A stretch of 21,263 bases of DNA, taken from assembly GCA_023458215.1 (NCBI GenBank), contig JAEXAJ010000165.1, positions 1 to 21,263 of the forward strand, written 5' to 3'. This document shows positions 1 through 6,879 of this stretch, piece after piece. Positions within the stretch are counted from its first letter, which is position 1; every line of letters begins with the position of its first letter. The translations under genes and the position numbers were made by a program. The notes beneath the pieces are model-generated. The model worked only from the letters and a program-made list of their open reading frames with translations. It was not told the origin of the DNA and did not search any database. The DNA is from Bacteroidota bacterium (lineage in GTDB: Bacteria; Bacteroidota; Bacteroidia; Bacteroidales; Bacteroidaceae).

Positions 1-37
1 AAAACAAAGTACTAAACCTTTTAAAACAAAAAAGATT

Positions 38-604
38 ATGGAACCAATTATCAATTCACAGCTTCCTGAATTCAAAGTTCAGGCATTTCAGAACGGAAGT
101 TTCAAAACAGTAACCAACGAAGACGTAAAAGGCAAATGGGCCATTTTCTTCTTCTATCCGGCAGACTTTACCTTCGTATGTCCTACCGAACTGGTGGACG
201 TGGCCGAGAAATACGAGCAATTCCAAGCTATGGGTGTGGAAGTATATTCTGTAAGCACAGACTCGCACTTCGTACACAAGGCATGGCACGATGCATCCGA
301 AAGCATCCGAAAGATTAAATACCCCATGTTGGCAGACCCCACAGGCGTATTGAGCCGTGCATTCGGTGTAATGATCGAAGATGAAGGTATGGCTTACCGT
401 GGTACTTTCCTCGTAAATCCCGAAGGCAAAATCAAGATTGCCGAAATACAGGACAACAACATCGGCCGTAATGCCGACGAACTGCTACGTAAAGTAGAAG
501 CTGCCCTGTTTGTAGCCAGTCACCCCAACGAAGTTTGTCCCGCCAAGTGGAAGAAGGGAGGCGAAACCTTGAAGCCGAGCATCGACCTCGTAGGTAAGAT
601 CTAA
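38..604 (+). CDS. ahpC: Alkyl hydroperoxide reductase peroxidase subunit AhpC
   Basis: This is a typical 2-Cys peroxiredoxin of the AhpC class. It reduces hydrogen peroxide, organic hydroperoxides and peroxynitrite in the cytoplasm and is re-reduced by AhpF. The 188-residue length matches the family (about 187). The peroxidatic cysteine is Cys48 in the motif FTFVCPTE, and the resolving cysteine is Cys167 in EVCPAKW near the C-terminus. No signal peptide is present, as expected. The ATG at 38 gives the full N-terminus (EPIINSQLPEF). The upstream bases are A-rich without a strong Shine-Dalgarno, which is usual in Bacteroides. The promoter probably lies to the left of the window. ahpF follows on the same strand after 280 bp, so the two form a functional and possibly transcriptional unit. 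Identification is near certain. Confidence 0.97.
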   Translation: MEPIINSQLPEFKVQAFQNGSFKTVTNEDVKGKWAIFFFYPADFTFVCPTELVDVAEKYEQFQAMGVEVYSVSTDSHFVHKAWHDASESIRKIKYPMLADPTGVLSRAFGVMIEDEGMAYRGTFLVNPEGKIKIAEIQDNNIGRNADELLRKVEAALFVASHPNEVCPAKWKKGGETLKPSIDLVGKI

Positions 605-638
605 GCCCTGCAAAGGACTTATTTCCGTTACCCCAAAG

Positions 639-808
639 AGAGACGCCCGTTTCCACGAAGAGTAACGCTCGTTCCCACTAAAGGAAACGCCAGTTCCCAT
701 TAAAGGAAACGGTAGTTTCCACGAGAGGAAACGGACGTTCCCAACGATAGGAAACGGGCGTTTCTTCATGTAGAAACGAGCGTTTCCTAGGGGTAGGAAA
801 CTGCAAAG
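639..808. repeat. Tandem array of short palindromic repeats between ahpC and ahpF
   Basis: About seven and a half imperfect units of 22-23 bp lie head to tail. They start near 639, 661, 683, 705, 727, 750 and 773, with a partial unit at 796. Each core resembles GGAAACG-nn-CGTTTCC. The clearest palindromes are at 705-720 (GGAAAC, 4-base loop, GTTTCC), 751-764 and 773-786 (GAAACG, 2-base loop, CGTTTC). The short linkers between cores (such as ACGAGA, CATTAAA, TCATGTA) vary. The outer units at 639 and 661 are the most degenerate. In an ahpC-ahpF transcript each unit could fold as a small hairpin. It could therefore affect mRNA stability, processing or the ratio of AhpC to AhpF, but that role is inferred. 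There are no long unique spacers and no cas genes, so it is not a CRISPR array. Confidence 0.85.
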
Positions 809-884
809 CACTCTATATAAAAGCAATACCTTCCTTAGAGATTGAAGATTAATCATACAAATAGAATCAAAAGAACTCACTTAT

Positions 885-2444
885 ATGTTAGAAACAAGTA
901 TCATAGACCAAGTACGAAGTATATTCCAGCAGCTGGAATCCAACTATACCTTCCACATCACCCTGCATCCTAATCACGAACAGGCGCAGGAACTTGTGGA
1001 TTTCCTAAACGACGTAGCCGGTTGTTCGGACAAACTCTCCTGCAAGCTGACCGAAACCGACGAACCCAAACTTGAGTTCTCACTCGAAAAAGAAGGAAAG
1101 GAAACCGGAATAATCTTCCGTGCCATTCCCGGCGGACACGAGTTCACCTCTCTGCTGCTTGCCGTATTAAATGCCGATGGAAAGGGCAAAAATCTACCGG
1201 ACGAGGCAATCAGCCGTCGTATCAAAGCCTTGCAAGGACCGATTCATTTGCAGACATACGTATCGCTCACCTGCACCAACTGTCCGGACATTGTACAGGC
1301 TCTGAACATCGTAGCATTGCTGAACCCGCAAATCAACCACGAAACCATAGACGGCGCCATCTTCCAGACGGAAGCGGATGAACTGAAAATACAAGCCGTA
1401 CCTTCGGTTTATGCCAACGGCAAACTACTACACGTAGGACGTGGCAGCTTAGGAGAGCTTTTGCAGAAGTTGGAAGAAGCCTTCGGAAGCATGCCGCAGG
1501 AAGGCACAGCACCCATTCAAAAGGAATTCGACACACTGGTTCTAGGTGGCGGTCCTGCCGGAGCATCCGCAGCCATTTACTCCGCCCGCAAGGGATTGCG
1601 AGTAGCCGTCATTGCCGAACGAATGGGCGGACAAGTAAAGGAGACTGTAGGCATTGAGAACCTTATTTCTGTTCCCCACACTACGGGTGCAGAGCTTACC
1701 AATGCACTCAGGAGCCATATAACACACTATCCGGTAGAGATTTTTGAAGACCGTAAGATAGAGAAAGTAGAGCTACAAGGCAAAGAGAAAAAGGTATTCG
1801 TGAGCGGTGGTGAAACCTTTGTCGCTCCCGCCATCATCATCGCCACAGGTGCCAGCTGGCGCAAACTGAATGTAGAGGGCGAAGCTGAGTACATCGGTCG
1901 CGGAGTAGCATTCTGCCCGCACTGTGACGGACCGTTCTATCAAGGCAAGGACGTAGCCGTGGTCGGTGGAGGAAACTCCGGCATTGAAGCAGCCATCGAC
2001 TTGGCAGGAATCTGCAAGAAAGTGACTGTCTTTGAGTTTGCCGATACATTGAAAGCCGACCAAGTATTACAGGAGAAAGCCCAAAGCCTGCCGAACGTGG
2101 AGATCTTTACTTCTTCACAGACTACGAAGGTAGTGGGCAATGGAGAGAAGGTAACAGCTATCCGCGTCAAAGACCGCCTTACGGGTGAGGAACGCGACTA
2201 TCCTTTGGATGGTATCTTTGTACAAATCGGTTTGGCAGCCAACAGCGCCCCCTTCCGTGACATGCTGGAAATGACTCAGATAGGCGAAATTAAGATTGAT
2301 GCTTTTTGCCGTACCACTCTTCCGGGAGTATATGCCGCAGGAGATGTTTCAAACGTTCCCTACAAACAGATAGTCATAGCGATGGGCGAAGGTGCCAAAG
2401 CGGCGCTTTCAGCGTTTGATGATCGAATAAGAGGAATCTCATAA
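885..2444 (+). CDS. ahpF: Alkyl hydroperoxide reductase flavoprotein subunit AhpF
   Basis: AhpF is a cytoplasmic FAD-dependent NAD(P)H oxidoreductase that passes electrons to AhpC. The 519 residues fit the family. The N-terminal third (about 1-200) is the double thioredoxin-fold domain, with its redox pair Cys130/Cys133 in the motif CTNCPD. A linker leads to the thioredoxin-reductase-like part, with an FAD-binding glycine motif starting at Gly221 (GGGPAGASAA). The second redox pair is Cys344/Cys347 in CPHCDGP. The nucleotide-binding motif begins at Gly361 (GGGNSGIEAA), and the C-terminal FAD motif reads GVYAAGDVS. The N-terminal domain separates it from ordinary thioredoxin reductase, which starts at the FAD motif. 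The start ATG at 885 is preceded by an A-rich leader, and the palindromic array ends about 75 bp upstream. All key residues are present. Confidence 0.97.
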   Translation: MLETSIIDQVRSIFQQLESNYTFHITLHPNHEQAQELVDFLNDVAGCSDKLSCKLTETDEPKLEFSLEKEGKETGIIFRAIPGGHEFTSLLLAVLNADGKGKNLPDEAISRRIKALQGPIHLQTYVSLTCTNCPDIVQALNIVALLNPQINHETIDGAIFQTEADELKIQAVPSVYANGKLLHVGRGSLGELLQKLEEAFGSMPQEGTAPIQKEFDTLVLGGGPAGASAAIYSARKGLRVAVIAERMGGQVKETVGIENLISVPHTTGAELTNALRSHITHYPVEIFEDRKIEKVELQGKEKKVFVSGGETFVAPAIIIATGASWRKLNVEGEAEYIGRGVAFCPHCDGPFYQGKDVAVVGGGNSGIEAAIDLAGICKKVTVFEFADTLKADQVLQEKAQSLPNVEIFTSSQTTKVVGNGEKVTAIRVKDRLTGEERDYPLDGIFVQIGLAANSAPFRDMLEMTQIGEIKIDAFCRTTLPGVYAAGDVSNVPYKQIVIAMGEGAKAALSAFDDRIRGIS

Positions 2445-2456
2445 TCCTAAGTATTT

Positions 2457-2492
2457 CCCCTTCCCCTTTAGCTACTCTTTAGGGGTTTGGGG
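2457..2492. terminator. Weak GC-rich hairpin between convergent ahpF and regulator gene
   Basis: CCCC at 2457-2460 and CCCCT at 2463-2467 can pair with AGGGG at 2481-2485 and GGGG at 2489-2492. This makes a bulged stem just after the ahpF stop codon. The right arm lies inside the last codons of the convergent regulator gene. There is no clean T-run on either side, so its action as an intrinsic terminator is only a possibility. Confidence 0.35.
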
Positions 2493-4166
2493 AGTTAGAA
2501 ATCCGGCAATATCCTCCTTCTCCTCCATACCGAGCTTCTGCCTGATTACCGTTTTACGCTGGTAAACCGTCCGTACACTCTGCTGGATCACAACACTGAT
2601 CTCTTTAGTGGAGAAGTCAGATTTCAACAAGCAGCATAGTTGCAACTCTTTTTCATTCAAGATATCGCCATACTCCCGGCTGATACGGGTATAAAAGCCA
2701 TCGTATACCATATCTATAGTCTTATACAGATCATTCCACACCAGTAAATCATCTGCCACAACATCTTTATTAGCTATCCGCCCCATCTGTACCAGCAGTT
2801 CCTGATGGTCGGAACTGGGATTAGTGGCTACTATACGTATCAGTCCTAACTGTTGGAGCAACATCTTCTTCACAAATTTATCGTTTCCACCGCTGTTATC
2901 TCCTTCTGTCTCATGCAGCAAACGACGTAAAGCTTCCAATTCTTCTTCTTTCTCTAAAAGCAAGTGCTTTCTTCTTTGTAAATACCAAATAACAGCAAAT
3001 AGCAACAATATACAAAGGGAGATGAGTCCCACAAAGAAGGTCCGTTCTTTCTGTTTCTCCAGTTGCAGGTTCATGTTTTGCTGCTGGAGCAATAATTGCA
3101 CCTTGCCTTTTTGAGCTATTTTCCGTTGGTCACGGATGAAGTTGTTGTACAACCGGTTGGAGAAGAACGCAATATCCCGAATCTTAAAAGAACCGTTTTC
3201 AAGGTAATTCATCAACGTTTTTTGTACCATGAAATAGTTACTCAACGATAAATCCTGATCTATATAGGGCACACGCGTACTATCGGCTTTTTGCATGTAA
3301 TAGCGGGCGGAGTCCATCTGCCCCAGGTTCAGGAAGTAACGCGAAAGTGATTGATAAGACAAACACTCGAATGGATGCCCAGTTTCCTTATACTGTTGCA
3401 AAACACGTTGTTGAAGACTGATGGCTTCCCGATTCTCTCCGGCATCACTCAGCATATCAGCATAGTTACGTATCACATGATGCAGGGCTTGCACAGAATC
3501 CGCAGATGTGTACAAGCATTCAGAAGCCTTATGAAGGGCAAATAATGCGGAGTCCGTCAAATTCTCACAGAAGTACGACACTGCAAGGCTGTTGTAATTG
3601 GAATAGCGACGGGTAGTATCAGGATCTATTTCCATCAACTGCTTTTGCAGCTGTATCAGGCCTTTAAAATCATCATTACCTTCCCCTATATTAGCTACAG
3701 AGCGCAATAAATCTATCCGGGCGGCTGTATCATTACTCAAGGCGGCAATACGGCTTCCCTCAGCTATCATTTCAGTGGCTTCTTTATACCTCTCGCTATC
3801 ATAGAAATAATGTGCCGACAACTTACAAGCACGTAGTATCCGCTGGGTATCGCTCACTTCCGGTCTCGCATAATATTGCAAGGCATACGGCAACAAAGAG
3901 TCTTCGTTCATCACCCAATAGGCTGTAAAGTGGGCTTGTCCCAAGGCTAGCGCAAACCGTGCACGGAGAGAATCGGGAAACATTTCGGGATTTTTCACCG
4001 ATTGGAGCAGGGCAATAGCTTCTTCCGGATTCTGCTGAATCATTTGTTCTGCCTTTTCAATCTTCATGTGCTGGACCGATATATCGTCCCTACATGCTGC
4101 CTGTATCGACAGACATACCAAACAAACGAAACCGTATTTCAATACTTTCTTATAGTCTTTCTTCAT
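2472..4166 (-). CDS. Membrane-bound TPR regulator with C-terminal LuxR/GerE-like HTH
   Basis: This 564-residue protein has the layout of a one-component transmembrane regulator common in Bacteroidetes. Residues about 7-25 form a hydrophobic export or anchor segment that ends in an Ala-Ala-Cys, although the lipobox is poor because Gln is at -3. Residues about 30-330 are helical repeats of TPR type, with pairs such as EEAIALLQ, YKEATEMI and REAISLQQ, and would lie in the periplasm. A Gln-rich coiled stretch leads to a single membrane helix at about 375-395, followed by a basic stop (QRRKH). A short coiled coil follows. Residues about 501-550 match a LuxR/GerE DNA-binding fold: LNEKELQLCCLL, then STKEIS, then RTVYQRKTVIRQKLGM. 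It is divergent to the outer-membrane protein at 4445 and probably controls it or responds to its substrate. The ligand is unknown. Confidence 0.8.
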   Translation of the reverse strand: MKKDYKKVLKYGFVCLVCLSIQAACRDDISVQHMKIEKAEQMIQQNPEEAIALLQSVKNPEMFPDSLRARFALALGQAHFTAYWVMNEDSLLPYALQYYARPEVSDTQRILRACKLSAHYFYDSERYKEATEMIAEGSRIAALSNDTAARIDLLRSVANIGEGNDDFKGLIQLQKQLMEIDPDTTRRYSNYNSLAVSYFCENLTDSALFALHKASECLYTSADSVQALHHVIRNYADMLSDAGENREAISLQQRVLQQYKETGHPFECLSYQSLSRYFLNLGQMDSARYYMQKADSTRVPYIDQDLSLSNYFMVQKTLMNYLENGSFKIRDIAFFSNRLYNNFIRDQRKIAQKGKVQLLLQQQNMNLQLEKQKERTFFVGLISLCILLLFAVIWYLQRRKHLLLEKEEELEALRRLLHETEGDNSGGNDKFVKKMLLQQLGLIRIVATNPSSDHQELLVQMGRIANKDVVADDLLVWNDLYKTIDMVYDGFYTRISREYGDILNEKELQLCCLLKSDFSTKEISVVIQQSVRTVYQRKTVIRQKLGMEEKEDIAGFLTPQTPKE

Positions 4167-4194
4167 CTTTGGGCAAACCTAATTTAGATTTTTA

Positions 4195-4202
4195 CAAAAG
4201 TA
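4195..4202 (-). promoter_or_regulatory. Candidate Bacteroides -7 element for the TPR-HTH regulator gene
   Basis: Read on the minus strand the bases are TACTTTTG, an exact match to the TAnnTTTG consensus of the Bacteroides primary sigma factor. It lies about 30 bp upstream of the ATG of the regulator gene. No good TTTG -33 box is seen at the usual distance, so the assignment rests on the -7 element and position alone. Confidence 0.35.
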
Positions 4203-4393
4203 GATATTTACCGGTTAACGGGAACTAAAACAAGGCACTTTTTTGCACTTCTCTTTATATATAAACCTGCAACGGAGTAATATAAACTTTTTCATAAATC
4301 CGTCTCATAAACCATCTAATTATCAACTATTTACAAAATGCATTACACTTTATTTAGTAGCATATATAAATCGATTTTGCGACTCTGACGCCC

Positions 4394-4401
4394 TACCTTT
4401 G
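4394..4401 (+). promoter_or_regulatory. Candidate Bacteroides -7 element for the outer-membrane protein gene
   Basis: The sequence TACCTTTG matches TAnnTTTG and would place the transcription start near 4408, giving a leader of about 37 nt before the ATG at 4445. The nearest TTTG (4376-4379) is only 14 bp upstream, closer than the usual spacing of about 19 bp, so the -33 region is weak. A weak -33 would fit a promoter that needs an activator, possibly the divergent HTH regulator. Confidence 0.45.
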
Positions 4402-4444
4402 TGATGTTCAAGGAACGAAAATAACCATTTAAAGAATAAGAGAA

Positions 4445-6751
4445 ATGAAAAAGTTAAGTATCATTTTAGGAGTGTTATCTATGTGTATCTCCTTAACGGC
4501 AGCAAACAAAATTACGGGAAAAGTCATTGATGAAAGCAGTAATCAAAGTGTAGAATATGCCAATGTCAGACTAATGGCACAGGATTCTACATTCATCACT
4601 GGAGTCGCTACGGACAATGCCGGAAACTTTCTGCTGAAAGAGGTAAAAAACGGAGATTACATATTGTATGTGTCATGCATTGGGTATGATGATGCGTACC
4701 TCTCTATCCGTAACCTCAAAGAAAACTTGCAATTGGGTGAAGTAAGTTTATCCCCGAATAATATTCAATTGGAAGACGTCACCATTACCGCAAGTCCCAT
4801 TATCAAGAAGACCGACCGACAAATTATCCTCCCCACCGAGGTACAAACCAAAGCAGCATCCAACGGACTCACTTTATTAAGAAATCTGCAACTGGCACGC
4901 ATTCTGGTCAATCCGATAGATAATAGTATAAAACTCCCTGGTGGGGATAATGTGCAACTACGAATCAATGGTGTAGAAGTTACGCAAGCCGAAGTAATAG
5001 CCATACGTCCGGCAGAGGTTATCCGCATTGAATATATAGACAATCCCGGAGCGCGCTACGGAAATGCCGGTGCAGTATTGAACTACATCGTGAAAAGAAA
5101 AGAATCCGGAGGGAATATTGCGGCCGATTTAACCAATGGAATCTCTGATACAGGTTATGGCGAACATAATGTCTCAGCCAAATACAACTTCAACAAATCT
5201 GCTATCAGTACCACCGTATATTGGGGACGAAGAGACCTGGAATGGACGCGCGAGAACTATGAAAACTTCCGTTTTCCGGAAACCTATCAGGAAAACAAAG
5301 AGATTGGCGAACCGACCAAAATAAAGTACGATGACGTCAATTTCAACCTGAATTACAGTTATCAGGACAACGACAAGCATTTCCTTAACATCGCCCTCAG
5401 AAACAAATACACCGATACGCCCAACTCTATGTCCGATAGAATCAGTACTTTGCACGAAGGCGAAACCTCCTACTCCATATCGGACCTGACTTCTTCTAAA
5501 ACACAGATTCCTTCTCTAGATATCTACTATCAAACGAATCTGAAAAACAAGCAAACAATCTATGCAGATGTAGTGGCTTCTTACCTGGACAGCAAGAACG
5601 AACGTACCTTCATTCAAAAGAGCCTGAACAACGAAGTTACGGATATCTACTCGCAAACAAAGGGGCAAAAGTACTCTGTTATCGGTGAAGGTATCTATGA
5701 GAAGCAATTCAATAAAGGCAAGTTTACAGGTGGAATCAAGCATACACAGGCATATCTACAAAATAAATATTCGGGCAATGTAGACAATAAAATCACGATG
5801 AATACGGCCGAAACTTATCTTTTTGCTGAGTATGAGTCCAAAATAAAAGGCTTGAACTACACGGTAGGTATCGGTGGCATGAGAACCTATAATAGCCAGG
5901 ACAATCATTCTTCGGAGGAATATATCTTCAAGCCTACTTTAAGCCTATCCTATTCCATAAACGGAAAGTGGTTCTTCAGATACAACGGATTTGTGTCGGG
6001 CTATGCTCCTTCCTTATCCGACTTGAATGACATCTCGCAAGCAATGGACAAATATCAGATACGCAAAGGAAACCCTGCTTTGAAATCTGTAACATTCTAT
6101 GCCAATACACTCTCCGCCAGCTGGCAAAGCAAATACGTGTCCCTCGATCTGTTCGGAAGATACAGTTATGACGATAAACCGATTATGGAGAATACTTACT
6201 ACGAAGACGGACATTTTATCCGCACTACCGAGAATCATAAAGGTTTCCACCGAATCAATCTCGAGACGACTATACAAATCCGGCCTTATAAAGAATATAT
6301 CTCCATTAAGATTACCCCATTCCTGAACCGCTATATCAGTAATGGCAATACATATACGCACACCCATACCAACGTGGGCTTACGTGGAAATCTGATGGCG
6401 ATATACAAAAACTGGGTACTAATGGCAGAAATGAATACAAGCAATCACAACTTGTGGGGCGAGACGCTAACCAAAGAAGAGAAACTGCATACCATCATGG
6501 CAGGCTACAACACGGAGAAATGGAGCTTATCCGCCGGAGTGTTGAATCCATTCACCAAAAAGTACGAGCAAGAAAAAGAAAACCTCTCAAACCTGGCCCC
6601 CTATCGCCAACTAGCATATTCTAAGAATTTAAGCCCAATGTTTATGATAAATGTATCCTTCAATCTGGACTTCGGAAAGAAACAAAATAATCAAGGTAGG
6701 AGAATCAATAACAAGGATATTGATACCGGAATCTTATCAGGGAATAAATAA
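4445..6751 (+). CDS. Outer-membrane beta-barrel protein, TonB-receptor-like (OMP_b-brl_3 type)
   Basis: This 768-residue protein starts with a signal peptide (residues 1 to about 19, ending LTAA). Residues about 22-105 form a carboxypeptidase-regulatory-like beta-sandwich, beginning KITGKVIDESSNQSVEYANV. A plug-like region follows at about 110-220; its end, near RIEYIDNPGARYGNAG and LNYIVKRK, is typical of this family. The rest is rich in alternating aromatic and polar residues, as in transmembrane beta strands. A late strand reads MFMINVSFNLDFG and is followed by a polar tail. At under 800 residues it is shorter than SusC proteins (about 1000), and no SusD gene adjoins it. It therefore belongs to the separate Bacteroidetes outer-membrane barrel family rather than a classic polysaccharide transporter. 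Its divergent neighbour is a membrane regulator, so the two probably form a signalling or uptake unit. The substrate cannot be read from the sequence. Confidence 0.85.
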   Translation: MKKLSIILGVLSMCISLTAANKITGKVIDESSNQSVEYANVRLMAQDSTFITGVATDNAGNFLLKEVKNGDYILYVSCIGYDDAYLSIRNLKENLQLGEVSLSPNNIQLEDVTITASPIIKKTDRQIILPTEVQTKAASNGLTLLRNLQLARILVNPIDNSIKLPGGDNVQLRINGVEVTQAEVIAIRPAEVIRIEYIDNPGARYGNAGAVLNYIVKRKESGGNIAADLTNGISDTGYGEHNVSAKYNFNKSAISTTVYWGRRDLEWTRENYENFRFPETYQENKEIGEPTKIKYDDVNFNLNYSYQDNDKHFLNIALRNKYTDTPNSMSDRISTLHEGETSYSISDLTSSKTQIPSLDIYYQTNLKNKQTIYADVVASYLDSKNERTFIQKSLNNEVTDIYSQTKGQKYSVIGEGIYEKQFNKGKFTGGIKHTQAYLQNKYSGNVDNKITMNTAETYLFAEYESKIKGLNYTVGIGGMRTYNSQDNHSSEEYIFKPTLSLSYSINGKWFFRYNGFVSGYAPSLSDLNDISQAMDKYQIRKGNPALKSVTFYANTLSASWQSKYVSLDLFGRYSYDDKPIMENTYYEDGHFIRTTENHKGFHRINLETTIQIRPYKEYISIKITPFLNRYISNGNTYTHTHTNVGLRGNLMAIYKNWVLMAEMNTSNHNLWGETLTKEEKLHTIMAGYNTEKWSLSAGVLNPFTKKYEQEKENLSNLAPYRQLAYSKNLSPMFMINVSFNLDFGKKQNNQGRRINNKDIDTGILSGNK

Positions 6752-6773
6752 GCGACTCACTTAAAAAAGAATT

Positions 6774-6813
6774 GGCGGGTAGGAAATGCTTCAAGAATTG
6801 CATTCTACCCGCC
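6774..6813. terminator. Bidirectional intrinsic terminator between convergent genes
   Basis: GGCGGGTAG at 6774-6782 pairs perfectly with CTACCCGCC at 6805-6813. The stem continues as AATGC (6785-6789) with GCATT (6800-6804) across a two-base bulge, around a loop of about 10 bases. On the minus strand the hairpin is followed by AATTCTTTTTT, a good T-tract, so it should terminate the glycosidase operon. On the plus strand the following bases (ACTACTTTTAG) are a weaker T-tract suited to ending the outer-membrane protein transcript. Confidence 0.8.
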
Positions 6814-6879
6814 ACTACTTTTAGAGTATAAACAACAAACTTTATCTAGAAACAGAGAATCTTCCTATTCTATTTTCAT

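Noticed and set aside
639..808. Possible CRISPR array
   Set aside because: Units are 22-23 bp, imperfect and directly joined by only about 6-7 variable bases. There are no spacers of 25-40 bp and no cas genes nearby.
485..880. Minus-strand open frame spanning the ahpC-ahpF gap
   Set aside because: It covers the end of ahpC and the palindromic repeats. Its protein has repeated low-complexity segments that simply reflect the repeat units, with no family resemblance.
885..2444. Thioredoxin reductase
   Set aside because: The extra N-terminal 200 residues with a CTNC redox motif, and the adjacent ahpC, identify it as AhpF.
4445..6751. SusC-type TonB-dependent glycan transporter
   Set aside because: The protein is too short for SusC, no SusD-like gene follows, and the barrel matches the smaller outer-membrane family with a carboxypeptidase-regulatory-like start.
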